The notes under the pieces are model-generated. The model saw only the letters and a list, made by a program, of their open reading frames with translations, did no database searches and was not told where the DNA came from. A DNA stretch of 34,879 nt, taken from NCBI GenBank assembly GCA_000969725.1, contig JXSR01S074827.1; one strand, 5' to 3'. Both the position numbers and the translations under genes were made by a program. The DNA comes from Ophiothrix spiculata. Lineage: Eukaryota > Echinodermata > Ophiuroidea > Amphilepidida > Ophiotrichidae. This document shows, piece by piece, positions 11,018 to 22,154 of this stretch. Every line of letters begins with the position of its first letter. Position 1 is the first letter of the stretch.

Positions 11018-11132
11018 GTTATTTGGTTCAGCGTCGGTATGTTATGGGAAATTACTCCTGCTGTCAGTGTCATATATATGACACTTTGCGCACGAGTATT
11101 TCCCATAACATATCTCCGCTTCACCCAATAAC
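11018..11132. repeat. Foldback with nested 20-nt perfect palindrome
   Basis: TGTTATGGGAAAT (11040-11052) pairs perfectly with ATTTCCCATAACA (11098-11110), and pairing continues outward with mismatches. At the centre AGTGTCATATATATGACACT (11066-11085) is its own reverse complement. Probably a short foldback transposon. Confidence 0.7.
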
Positions 11133-11821
11133 TAATAATCATTACTTTAGTGAAATCAGGCCCATAATATAATGTGCAAGCTTCGTTTAAGGAGCTCGAG
11201 CAGCAATTTTGTTTTTGCACCATTGCAGTCATAACAAACATATTATATATATGTTAGTTCAACTCAAACCAGCCGTAAATGCATCAAACTTCATTTTTCA
11301 TTACAACTCGAAGTACATGAAAAGGTCATAATTTGACAAACTTGATTTTTTGTAGATTCACAATCTTTATGTTTGCTTCAAAACACCTGCAAAGTTTCAT
11401 TTCAAGCAAATTATTGGAGATATGAAATGTATCTGTATATTCTTGAGGACCATGAACAGAAAACATAGTGCTTGCTGATCTTTGAATGCGTTGTCTCAGT
11501 TTCACCTTAAACTCCCTGATAACCTTTGACGGACCATACCTGGACTTCTGTAAGTCAATTGGAGTTTAATAAAGTGTCATCTTAATCCCTGTAACATGGT
11601 CTTTGCAAATGTTTTGAAAAAATGAAAATGACAAATGGTTTCACTTACGCTGCCGCCCCATGACAGAAGCAAGTATGGCCGATTCATGTTTTTGAGATAT
11701 GAAAGAAAACAATATTTTGTGTAATTTAAATAATTATATTCAAAATATATAAACTTGTTAGTGTTTATATGGTGTATTTGATTATATTTTATTAAATAAT
11801 AAACAATATTTGGTCAATTAA

Positions 11822-13105
11822 GTTATAATCAGTGTTGTAGTCGAGGACCTGGTGTCCGAGGCCAAGGACTTGTGTCTCCGAGGCCAAGGCCGAGGACCAA
11901 GGACTTTTACAATGCAACTAATACCCGCACTAAAACACACTCATGCTCCATCTTGGTATTTGACATAAAATGACATTTTTACCATGACTGACCTTGAGTA
12001 TAATAGGGATATTCATGGTTTAAGTTTGGTCAATGTGGGGTTAAGGGTTAATGAATTTCAGCAGTGACTATGAAATGATCTCAATGACATGGATGAACTT
12101 TTTGAAATTTGTAGGTTTCACCTTTAAAATGACCATATGACTTTGGCCAATAAAATTTTTACCTTAATCAAATGGCTATTCATGGTCAAGGTTTGGTTCA
12201 TGTGAGGTAAAGGGTTCTTGAGTTATGGCATTGACTTTGAAATTACCTAGAATGAGATGGATGACCTTTTGAACATTTTTTCGGGTTTAACTTTGTAAAT
12301 GACCTTTTGACCTTGGATGACTTTGACTGGACCCCTTTGGCCTCACTTGGAGGTTGGTGATGAGGTGTGTAAGTTTAGTTGAGATATACACCCAATATTG
12401 TAGGGGAAGATGGCAACCCGGGGTCACTTACAATGATGGATGGTACGGTTATGTGCCACGCTCAAGATGCTAATTCCAAGAATACTTCAGTTCCAAAGAC
12501 TCCGATTTTCCTTCAATTTTCAAGGAAAGAACTCAAATTTGTGTTTAATAAATAAAGTTTTCAACTAAATTTGGAAAAATGTTTAGCTCTATTAGTCGTT
12601 TTTTATGGGGAAAAACAGTTCCTGAGACACAATTTGGAAAAAAAATCAGTGCCATTGACCCTATTTTTGACCAAAAATCAGTTACGCAAGACTCTATGTT
12701 GGATATCGCGTGCGGCAATAGGCCTACTTACCAAGAAATTTTTAGTACCCCTGGACATGGCAACAGATTACCCCTCTGACATTTGATAATAATGATTGGC
12801 ATCAGTCATGAAAGTTATTGTTATAATGCATTCAAGGATGTTGTGAATATCTTCTTTGCAAAGTTTCACCTAAAGATCATTTTTTTTTAAATTTCAAAGT
12901 AATATTTTTCAATAAAAACAAGCAATTTTGCCTGTCCTCGGCACCGAGGACCAAGGACTTAGAGGTCCGAGGCCAAGGCCAAGGCCAAGGACTTCATGTC
13001 CGAGGCCAAGGCCTTCATGTCCGAGGACCAAGGACTTCGAAAAATGTCCTTAAGGACTCCTCGAGGCCAAGGCCTGGCCTCGAGGACTACAACACTGGTT
13101 ATAAT
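11822..13105. mobile_element. Non-autonomous hAT-type transposon with 8-bp target duplication
   Basis: The element spans 11830-13097 (1268 bases). Its ends are perfect 13-base inverted repeats, CAGTGTTGTAGTC and complement, and the direct repeat GTTATAAT flanks it at 11822-11829 and 13098-13105. CAG-starting ends with an 8-bp duplication are the hallmark of hAT elements. Both subterminal zones are packed with CCGAGGCCAAGGAC-like motifs, as expected for transposase-binding repeats. The interior carries two diverged copies of a roughly 150-base block (about 11985-12130 and 12150-12300). The frames inside are short and resemble no transposase, so it depends on a partner element. Confidence 0.9.
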
Positions 13106-13936
13106 CATCTTCAATTAATCAATAATTAATCAATTAGCATGTCCCATGCTTCCTTCTGTCATGGGCTAAACCCCTATTCAAAGTATGTACAAAATGAAGG
13201 AAGCGAATTTTCAACTTTCAATATTTTCAACTTTTGACCATCTAACCATGGTAAATTTGTATTCAACATCAAGATATTTTGTTTAAAGAGGTACTTTATG
13301 CTAAAATTATGCACAAAATCTTATCCCATACTTTCTTTTGTCATGGGCGGGCAGTACGGCTGGATCAAGAGTGAATGGTCACATGCGAATTACTTGGAGC
13401 TCAGTATCATGCTGTGCTCTGTGTAACTCTGTAAATGCAACAGCTGTAATATGCATCTATTTGTACAGCACTGCTGTGAGAATGGTATTCTGGCTGTGTA
13501 ATGTGGCAATAAGGTTAAAAGGTTTAGACTTGTCAGACTCATCTTTCTCAGTCTTGCACTTCACATTTTGTATTCACTTAATACTCCTATGTAATTAGCA
13601 AATTGCTAACTGCACATTTTCATGCATTGATTATAATTTTCTCTAAGTTGCACTGTACAATGCATATAAAATTAACTTAAATTTTAATGAAAATCAAGTG
13701 AGATAGACTACAATTTAATTGGCAAAAGTAAATTTGGTTTTTGGTTAATAATTAATGCTTTAATTTTTTATTTTTAACTTTCAATAATAAACACATTTCC
13801 TTTCCTAACACCTTGTGTATTTTATTGCAGAAATTAATTTTCAATACTTAAAGATGATTAATAACAACATTTTCTTTCCTAACACTTAATACATTTTATT
13901 GCAGAAACATTGTCTCACAGTTTCCTGTTGCTACAT

Positions 13937-14915
13937 CATGTGATCAACTTAAGCATTTTAAATTTGTTCTTGTGATCAAGTTAAAAATTCATACTTGGTC
14001 ATGTACTGTCATTTGATCAAGTTAGGCATTCAAATTTGATCTTGTGATCAAGTTAGGCATTCAAATGTGATTATGTCATCTAGCTAGGCATTCAAATTTG
14101 GTCATGTGATCAAATTACACATTCAAATTAAAATTTGATCATGTGATCAAGTTTGGCTTTCAAATTTGGTCATGTGATCAAGTAAGTTATTCAAACTTAA
14201 TATGATCAAGTAGGGATTTCAAATTTGGTGCTGTGATTTGGTAATGTGGTCAAGTTAGGCATTCAAATTTGATCATATGATCGAGTTAGGTATTTAAGTC
14301 ATGTGGTGTAGTTTTAAGCATTTTAAATTTGGTCACGTCATTAAGTGAGGCATTCAAATTTGATCATGTGATTAAGTAAGTTAAGCAGTGAAATTTGGTC
14401 ATATGATCAAGTTAGGCATTCAAATTTAATCATGTGATTAAGTCGGGCATTCAAATTTGGTCATGTGATCAGGTTAGGCATTCATATTTGATCATGTAAT
14501 CAAGTCAGGCATTCAACTTTGGCCATGTGATCAAGTTAGGCATTCATATTTGATCATGTTATCAAGTCAGGCATTCAGATTTGGTCATGTGATTAGGTTA
14601 GGCATTCATATTTGATTATGTTATCAATTTGGGCATTCAAATTTGGTCATGTGATCAAGTTATGATTTTATAATATAAGTTAAGACTTTCAAACTTGGTC
14701 ATCTCAAAGCATGTGGAATTTTGATCAAGCTAGAAATTCAAATTTGGTCATGAGATCAAATTATTCCTTCAAATTTGATCATGTGAAGCAAGTAAGGTAT
14801 TAGAATTTTGGCACATGACAAAGTTAGGCATTTGGTTTTGATGTTGTGTTAAAGTAAAGGATTTAAATTTGTCATGTGATCAAGCAAGGTATTCAAATGT
14901 GGTCATGTGATTATT
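13937..14915. repeat. 31-bp minisatellite, about 1 kb
   Basis: Around thirty degenerate units of roughly 31 bases, built on CATGTGATCAAGTTAGGC and ATTCAAATTTGG. Units vary by substitutions and small indels, and some alternate GGTC with GATC before ATGTGATCA. The array starts and ends gradually. It has no coding function I can see; the unit is not a CRISPR repeat, because the repeats are contiguous and without spacers. Confidence 0.9.
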
Positions 14916-15028
14916 AAAGGTCCTAGATGTAAACTAACACCCAGATGTCCGCTCTTTGCTATATTTAGAGTGGCATTGATATCCATAGATCAACATTGCT
15001 TGGTATAGACTCTCGGTATATTTGTACC

Positions 15029-15151
15029 GGTATATGTTATTCGCTATACGCTCCTGGGGATGCACTCATGTGTTTATAGTGATAGGGATAATCCCCGTCA
15101 ATTTCAAATATGAGTGCCTCTCCCAGGAGCGTATAGCGAATACCGTATACC
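15029..15151. repeat. Long hairpin with perfect 21-nt core stem
   Basis: Bases 15038-15058 are an exact reverse complement of 15122-15142, and pairing continues into ATGCACTCAT / ATGAGTGC toward the loop with small bulges. The loop is about 40 bases. The size is close to that of a MITE or of a long miRNA-type precursor; the sequence alone does not decide. Confidence 0.7.
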
Positions 15152-15417
15152 ATATTATTATATGTGATCGCAGCCTTACAGAACAAAAATGTCAGCATGA
15201 TATAGTAACAATCAAAACAGCAGAAGCTGTTTCACACTGTTGACTGAATAGTGTTTGCACATTGGAATTGACTTTTACTCATCAGATCCATCACCAAGTT
15301 TAGCCATTCAGTTTGTCAAAGTGGACCAATACAAGGGTAGTGAGAGAAAAAAGTTGTGCTGCTAAATCTTAAATGCACCTGCTTTTGGTACTTGAGTTTT
15401 TATATATTCCTTAAAGG

Positions 15418-15705
15418 AGACACGCGTGGCCGAGCGGTATAAGTCTCAGACTGTTAATCATTGGGCATTGACAGTGTGGGTTCGAATCCGCACAACGGCG
15501 TGTGTAATTTCCTTGAGCAAGAAACTCACTCCTATGTGCTCCTCTCCACCCAGGTGTCAAATGGGTACCAGCATTCTTCAATGCTGGGAAGGTAACAGGC
15601 TCGCGGTGCAGGAGGTGTGTCGATCCCCTCTCCGCAAAATTTGAGTCTGGCCCAATCGCTGGAGAAAGAGAGATGGGCACTCCGACCAAGGTCGTCCCCT
15701 TTACC
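15418..15705 (+). mobile_element. tRNA-derived SINE
   Basis: The 5' part carries RNA polymerase III promoter boxes: box A TGGCCGAGCGGT at 15427-15438 and box B GGTTCGAATCC at 15479-15489, with spacing of a Leu/Ser-type tRNA head. The head does not close into a usable tRNA acceptor with a 3' terminator. It continues into a body with CCTTGAGCAAGAAACTCACT and CCACCCAGGTGTCAAATGGG, a central block of the kind shared by marine-animal SINE families. The 3' tail is T/A-rich near 15695-15712. Target duplications are not obvious. Confidence 0.82.
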
Positions 15706-15911
15706 TTTTTTAATGGAATGAACAGTATGATTTAACCCTTTTTATCAGTACCATGTTTAATCAGAAAACTAGAAAACGTTTAATGGTTATTTGTGTCATT
15801 CCATGTAAACAATTACTTGGAAATGGTATCTCCTATAGAAATGGTTTCTGCTGTGAATATGTGCACACCGTTTTATTATTTGTGTCCCTGACCAAATTGT
15901 TTGTAATCAGT

Positions 15912-15992
15912 TTCTTGCATTCTGTGCAAAAACACAATGAATATCGCAAGCTGCATCGGATACCCTGGTCACATGACCTTGCAGCGAGGTTA
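15912..15992 (+). pseudogene. Possible CAP/SCP-domain exon remnant
   Basis: The frame reads FLHSVQKHNEYRKLH, then PWSHDLAARL, and stops soon after at 16015. HNEYRxxH followed by W-x-x-x-L is the start signature of CAP (PR-1/GLIPR2-like) domains. Two or three residues expected between H and the W are missing, and the rest of the domain is absent. The second half lies in the left arm of an inverted repeat (ACCCTGGTCACAT at 15962-15974 and complement at 16227-16239), so the similarity could be partly chance. Low confidence. Confidence 0.3.
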
Positions 15993-16239
15993 CGGTGTGT
16001 TTACGGCATCAATTAAACAGTTGATCGGTGTCCGTGAGCCTTACAGACGCCGGAAGCATGCCGCAAGAATTTAATTCCGAGTTAAAACCTTGCAGTTTGT
16101 ATACAATGTCTTCAGTTATGGTAACATACCATCCGGTGTCCAACCGCACATCGCAATTATTCACCGGTGTCATACCGATGTCATACCGGCATTGCGGGGT
16201 TCCGGCGTTGCGGCTTCTTGCAGCTTATGTGACCAGGGT
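15962..16239. mobile_element. Possible TIR element, ACCCTGGTCACAT ends
   Basis: Perfect 13-base inverted repeats bound 278 bases containing several CCGGTGTC / CATACCG blocks. No target duplication is seen, so the mobile-element reading is tentative. Confidence 0.4.
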
Positions 16240-17066
16240 GTCACTCTGAAAAATTCTCAACCAAATCTTAACCATATTGCAAATTAGGCTTTATATCCAA
16301 AGACTTTCACTTGCCAAGAGACATTTGCTTATAGTTTCAATGCCATCAGAGTCACCAGAACACTTTACTCCGACCTGAAATAAGTAAAATATAGGCTCCA
16401 AGGGGAAGATATATTCATTTTCATTAAGTTCTAGAACATTCATGCCTAGTGAGAGACATTCCCTTTTCTGAAATCTGAGAAATATTGCAAGCAAACGTCT
16501 CTCAAGTGAGTGAATGTCTTTGAATGCTAAGCCTTAACAATTTGTTTGCATGTGTTTATTTATTTCAACATGCTGTTCTTTTATAGCTTTTCTTATAAGA
16601 TCATAGTCTTTTAATCAGCCAATCAATTAATCTAAAATAATTTCTAATATGCACCAAGCTAAATACATTGATGATGATTAGCTAGCTTAGTACCAAAAGG
16701 AATTTCCCAAATCATGGAAAGTGAGTCACTATATTATCAGAGAAGAAATTTTGCCTCATTATATGTCCATGTTTGATGGCAAAATTTCCCCAGTTTGTCT
16801 TTCACAAAACCCAATCTCTTCACCTGATGTTGATTTCAGCCGGGACCTAAGTTCACATGAATATTTTTGAGTCCCATGGTTGCAATACATTTACATTTGG
16901 CAGTATAAGTCAGGCATCTCCCCTCTAAATCCATGGTGTGATGGGAAATCTTTTGGAATTAAGCTCAAAATTTAATTATGTTGCCTAGCTTCACAATGTC
17001 ACAAGATGGCTACTAAAGATGTCTCAGATATCCAATAATGCAGCTGCTTTGTGCTTTTTGTTTCAG

Positions 17067-17315
17067 TGGATCAAGTACCACCAACATGCGTTTCGGTCAG
17101 TGATACAGCAAGGACGATTCCTGTCGGTTCCCAAACTATACCAGTGAATTTCCAAGAGCCTCAGGCAACGGACAATGCTGGTGCAGTGACAGTGATCAAC
17201 AGAGATCGCAATCCTGGGGATAATTTCCCCATTGGGACCACCTCTGTGTGCTATGTATTTGAAGATAGCTCATCTAATAGAGCAACGTGTTGTGTCAATG
17301 TAGTCGTTGTTGCAG
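17067..17315 (+). CDS. HYR-domain exon 5, cysteine-rich variant
   Basis: One HYR unit of 83 residues after the longest intron of the window (6.7 kb). The acceptor is tttgtttcag ending at 17066 and the donor GT is at 17316. Landmarks are DQVPP, EPQATDNAG, PGDNFPIGTTSV and EDSSSNRATCC. It differs from its neighbours in cysteines: four instead of two (residues 8, 62, 75 and 76), and the first one is in a TCVS context without the CP motif. A second disulfide or an inter-chain bond is possible; this is inference. Phase 1-1 and the domain length argue for a functional exon and against a decayed one. Confidence 0.87.
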
Positions 17316-17341
17316 GTCAGTGAAGTTAATTGGTTTGAGTA

Positions 17342-17947
17342 TACAGGGTGTCCCAGAAAAAAGCTTACAATCTTTGCATTTTAACAGACAGTTGGAGAGT
17401 ATATAAACATTGCATGTTATAGTCCATGAATTGAACTTTATCATACCAATTGTTTCATTTCAATCGGTAATCTAGAACAGAAGTTATGCTTTGTCAAATA
17501 TTTGGATGTATAATTTTTCTGGTCCAAATTCATGATTGCTCTTGAATGAAGTTCTATGAGAAATGTCATTGATTTGCTCACTCAAATGTAACAAATTTTA
17601 TTAATTCATTATGTACATACAATCTTTTATCTATGGTGAAAAAATGAACAAATTTGATGAAAAAATAAGACAGATATGATAATTTTTCCAAGGTGACCTG
17701 TGTTTACTCCATTCAAAAACATCCCTGCTTTCTGAGTAAAAATCATGAAATTGGACCAGACAAAAATCCAGCCAAATGTTTGATTAATAAATTTTGCTGT
17801 ACATTACCGATTGAAATAAAACAAACATACCTGAAAGTTCGATTCATGGACTATGAAATGCAATGTTTACTTACTTTTTGACTGTCTGTTAAACCTAAGA
17901 AATTTGAATGCAAAGATTGTAAGGTTTTTTCTGGGACACCCTGTGTA
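17342..17947. mobile_element. Large foldback element with CAGGGTGTCCCAG ends
   Basis: The left end ACAGGGTGTCCCAGAAAAAA and the right end, ending CTGGGACACCCTG at 17943, are inverted repeats. The arms pair over about 200 bases with indels; for example CATAGTCCATGAAT and TTTCAATCGGTAAT occur on one side and as complements on the other. TA bases lie at both edges, so a TA target is possible. No transposase frame remains. A single-arm relative sits at 22855-23050. A transcript of this intron would contain a long imperfect double-stranded stem. Confidence 0.8.
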
Positions 17948-19109
17948 TTGCATCCGTTGGCTTACTATAATGTATCAGACAATTTTAAAATGACTAGAAT
18001 TTTATTGTTCATTACTAGTGAGCTGTATTACAATGCGGTGAGTTGCTGACTTCTTCAACACTTGTAATAGATCATCGTATAGCAAGCACGATTTAAAAAG
18101 ACGCAATTTGAATTTGATTCAAAAACTGAACTTAATAACATCTTGGAGCACAGTTAAAGATAAGCTTCCTTTAGCTTACTTGATACCAAATACAAAGTTG
18201 GGTTTACTTAGCGAAAGCCTAAACAAGACGATAAGCTCTTTGCCACAGAATGTGAAAAGATTAGAGAAAACATATCAGTTTTGAGAGCAAATGTCTGATA
18301 TGATAATAGAAAATATTGTAAAATCTTTACGGTTTTGGTAAGTACAATATATTGTGCTTCTTGGCTGATAACATGGATTGACTAATAGGAGTTACACTCC
18401 CGCTCTGAAGTATTTTCTCAAAATTAAATATGTTCAAAAACATTGTTTTTTTATATTAAACGACCTAGAATCATCAAATATTCATACTAGAATAGGTAAC
18501 TTATCTATTCAATATGAATAAATTGATGTTTCTTTTAATGTTTGATCTTCATTGCTATAAAAATGGCTGATTTCATGGGCCATATACAAATACACCACAA
18601 GTACAAATCTCATTACTATGTAACTAATCAATTTTTAGTAACCTCATTATTACCTTGTAACAGGATAAAATATTTTAAGGTTAAAAAAGAATTTTTTTCA
18701 TTATAAAAGAAATCGCAGAAATGTATATAAACTCAATTTTTTTTATGTTCAGACGAAAGTAGTAATATGCGTGACATACCATATTTTCAAATGCAATGAA
18801 TGCAATTCTGGAATAGTTACTTTGATAATTACACAATATAGTCTCTGTCCAAAAATGATGAAAATCGGATAAACGCCTCTTGAGATATGGCTGAATAAAG
18901 GTTTTGTGCGGAAATACTTTAGAGCGGCAGTGTATATGGGCATACTCTCTTTCAGAAACCTTATTCTTTGAATTACAGCTACATGAGACCAAAGACTTTA
19001 AAAGGGAGAACCAGTAACCTGGTATCTTTTTGTCATAAATGGAGCTGAGTTATTGTACCTCTGAGTTTGTTTGGATATAGGCCTGACGTGGTGTACTTAC
19101 ATATGAAAG

Positions 19110-19455
19110 TGACGTTTGGTGACAAATTGGGTAAAAAAAGGGGGTCTTTCAGTGACAAGTGCACAAAAATGGGGGGGGGGGGTCTTTGGGCAAAATTTAC
19201 CAAAAAATAGGATCTTTTTGGGTCAAAACAGCCAAAAATTTGTGTAATATTCGGCGATTTTTGTGAAATTTTCAACAAATTTTGCAACATTTTTTACAAA
19301 ATTACACCAAATTAAGAAAATAGTGGGTCTTTGAGTGACAAAGGTTGTTTTAGTGACAAGGAAGTTTAAAAAATAGGGGGTCATTGAGTGACAGTTGGTA
19401 AAAATAGGGGGGTCTTTCAGTGAGAGCGAGCCAAAAAAGTGGGGTCTTTTTGGTA
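19110..19455. repeat. Degenerate GGGTCTTT-GTGACA array with a 12-G run
   Basis: Blocks of the form GGGGTCTTTxAGTGACAA recur about seven times with irregular spacing and decay. A run of twelve G occupies 19171-19182. The minus-strand frames here are repeat-derived and not convincing genes. Confidence 0.65.
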
Positions 19456-19620
19456 GCACTTGATGCGAACCTCAAAGTTGAGTACCCTCCCCCTGGGAGG
19501 CCTGATCGCCAATCAGATCACATAAATCTTGACTTGATGTACAAATGTGCAAACCATGTCTGCATTTCCTGCAGCATGTAGTGTGACTTACTCTAAGCTA
19601 GGTACACTGATTTAAAGTCT

Positions 19621-19916
19621 ATCTTCTAAATAAGCTCCCTGAAAATCGCGTCCAGAGTATTCAAACGATTGTGCTTCTACGTAGTCCGTGCGTACGCGTG
19701 ATTCACAATTTAAATCGCCTGACAAAAATCACACATGACGATTGTTATGACTGGGCAATTTTCCCCAGTGACAAGAACTTAGCGTGACGATTGCGGGAAC
19801 AACCTATCACATTTAACTGCGTGAATTGCAGTGGGTCGCGTACAGCGCAGAGTACTACTTGACAACACACGTTAATGAGTAAAAAACCCGTGAAACAGGG
19901 AGCTTATTTGGAAGAT
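19621..19916. mobile_element. MITE with 21-bp inverted ends
   Basis: The 21 bases at 19621-19641, beginning ATCTTCTAAATAAGC, match the complement of 19896-19916 at 20 positions. The interior is richer in CpG than the surrounding DNA. Length 296 bases. No clear target duplication. Confidence 0.7.
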
Positions 19917-20269
19917 TAACTGTATCTACGGATCCATTTTGGAAGAGTCTTAAAATAAGCATGCATGACTGGAAAATACATGAGGTACAATATCTAAGTG
20001 ACAATTCAAGATGGGGCAATCCCGTTGGATTAACACAGGGATTAAAGTGAGTTATGCTGCCCCTTTGTAATTATAAATTCTTCTAAATGAGCCTCTCAAT
20101 AGCAAAATCTTCGTAACATTCTCCCATTTTGTTTTGAATGCCCAGAAATAAATGGCCATGTGGTTAATGTTGTGACCAGACTGCTTATTATTGGCTATTT
20201 GACATTATGTTCTGTACAATCGTATCTTACAAATATAACCATTTTTTTCCTATTGCACTCTTTATACAG

Positions 20270-20548
20270 TTGATGGTCAACAACCGACAATTACCAGCTG
20301 CCCAACAAACCAAGCCGTGCAGACTATGGCAGGATCAGCAACAACCATCATGTTTGCACCGGCCACCGCACAAGATAATAGCGGTGCAAACCCAACCATC
20401 TCTTACACAGCCCCTGGTGTGACATTCAACCAGGCAGCGAATACTGTCACTGCTAGTAATATTGGAGTTGGGGTAACAGTTGTAACTGTTACAGCTACTG
20501 ATGCTAGTAATAACATGGCTACATGTACCTTTACAATAACTGCTACAG
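20270..20548 (+). CDS. HYR-domain exon 6 (first of the long subclass)
   Basis: One HYR-like unit of 93 residues, the first of the longer subclass. Acceptor is tttatacag ending at 20269; donor GGTAAA with GT at 20549. Landmarks are DGQQP, SCPTN (Cys11), ATAQDNSG, a TAPGVTF segment where the first subclass has PGDxFPVG, then NTVTASNIG, VVTVTATD and NNMATCTFTI (Cys86). Two conserved cysteines and the D-NSG loop are kept, so the fold should be the same with an inserted loop of roughly ten residues before the VTVTATD strand. Phase 1-1; the codon joined to exon 5 is GTT (Val). Confidence 0.87.
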
Positions 20549-22154
20549 GTAAATTGTTAAAAGTTATAACTTCTAAATTATCAGTTTTGTAGTTGTGAGT
20601 GGAAAATTGTACAGTTAAAAGGCAGCAATAATATGTGTACCACTGAACGTATATGACTCACAAAACATTCATGGTAAAATATGTTGTTATTTGAAAGTTA
20701 AAATTGGGCTACAAAGTATTTGAAGCACCCACATCTGTCTTGAAAATTAAACCAATACTTCATCTCATAAAAGATAAAGTTAGTCCATAACCTTGAAATT
20801 ATTGGAGTATATTATGATGGAACTCATTCTTTTTCTTATGCTGCCCTAACCATTCCTAGGTCTAGTGGTGCTGAGTAAACAATTGCTGCTGGGGTGATTG
20901 CTGAGAGTTTTTCAGCCAATTATAATTTCTGGACCTGTACAGCATGTGCAGAATGATGAAAAAAAACTTGTATTCCAAATTTTGATTTTTTTTCCATCGA
21001 AACGTTTTTGAGTTATGCTATTTTTGATATTCAAATTTCCCATAGACTTTGTACACGGCAAATTTGGCCACCATGAAAATTTCACAAAATTTGACAAATT
21101 TCTGAAAATAATACTATTTACAAAAGAATTTATTTCTGTGGCAGTTGTTCACAAATGAAACTCCTTTTTTTTTCTTTGCATTGCAAATTGATCACAGATT
21201 GTCATAAATTTTGTTTTGAAAAAATTCCCTTCATCGTTTACGAACAAGAGACTTCTAATGTTTCTACTTCCCAAATATTATTGTGTTAATTTCTAGAAAC
21301 ACTGAATAGTCAGATTTCTCAGAATTTTCATTCATACTTCCCATGCTTCAATTTTAACAAACAAAGTGTCAAATGAAAGCTTATCAAATTTGCAACAATC
21401 TCTCATTGGCTTTTAAAATTTTTAGTGTTTCTAGAAAATTTTATAGGTGTTTGAATATATGCCTAAATTTAGGAACTAAAAAATCATTTTTCTTAATAAT
21501 AAAACACTTATTGCAAAAAGCCCATGAGAGAATTTAGCTATTTTAATCCTTCACCAGCCCCTAAAATTTGAATGTCATAGCACATTCCCTCTTGACATGA
21601 AAATTCAAAAACTCTGATTTTTTAGGGAATTTTCAAAAATAAAGAAAAACATAAGAAATCAGCCAAATATTATAAAACTTAATATATGTTACCTTTGAAG
21701 GGTTTTCTTTAAATGGAAACAGGTTTTGGTTCCCATTCCCAAAAGCTATTCTCTTTATAGCCAATTTTCTGACATGTGTAAATAGCCGTTAGAGCTACCT
21801 TAAATAAACCTTACAAATGTAGTAAAATTCAAAAAATATAATTTGTTTGCCCATCACTGGTATATAAACAAGATATTTATCAGATTTAAAACTAGAAACA
21901 CTGTTTTCATTCAATTTTTTTCTGCAGAGGAAAAAAATTAAAGGTTGTAAATAATTGGAATTTTCTCCAATATTTCACAAATCCAGGAAAAACTACTGGT
22001 AGATTATATTACTATAAACATGTTCTCTTAATTCATGTAAAAAATATGGAGATAGAAAAGTAGCGGGAAATCTAGGCTAGTCTCTTAATGACTAAACATA
22101 CTTCTGTGGACAATATGTTCACTAATCATGCATTTGTTCGATATCTTTTCCCAG
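20549..22154 (+). other. Intron 6
   Basis: Phase-1 intron of 1606 bases. The only structure I see is an inverted pair, TTTCTAGAAACACTGAA near 21291 and its near-complement near 21422-21438, with a further ACTAGAAACACTG near 21889. The rest is AT-rich and unassigned. Confidence 0.5.

Larger units (their letters stand above)
10336..17066 (+). other. Intron 4 (largest)
   Basis: Phase-1 intron of 6731 bases. In order it holds: a two-copy 24-base repeat (10399 and 10434); a direct repeat of GCGAGCCTATTTTGAAATTC (near 10545 and 10576) inside an unrecognised 117-codon frame; a hairpin (11018-11132); an hAT-type element (11830-13097); a 31-bp minisatellite (13937-14915); a hairpin (15029-15151); a SINE (15418-15705); and a possible CAP-domain remnant next to an inverted repeat (15912-16239). 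Nothing is recognised in 11140-11820, 13110-13930 or 16250-17066. Confidence 0.6.
17316..20269 (+). other. Intron 5
   Basis: Phase-1 intron of 2954 bases. It contains the long foldback at 17342-17947, a degenerate array rich in GGGTCTTT (19110-19455) with a 12-G run, and a TIR element (19621-19916). The region 17950-19100 is AT-rich with nothing I can assign; 18690-19060 has the look of an old dispersed repeat. Confidence 0.6.

Noticed and set aside
13937-14915. CRISPR array
   Set aside because: Units are contiguous and degenerate, without unique spacers, and the genome is eukaryotic.
15418-15510. Functional tRNA gene
   Set aside because: A and B boxes are present, but the sequence runs into a SINE body and has no terminator directly after the head.
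19033-19459. Minus-strand frames of 85 and 78 codons
   Set aside because: They read through the degenerate GGGTCTTT array; the repeated SLKDPP-like peptides reflect the DNA repeat.
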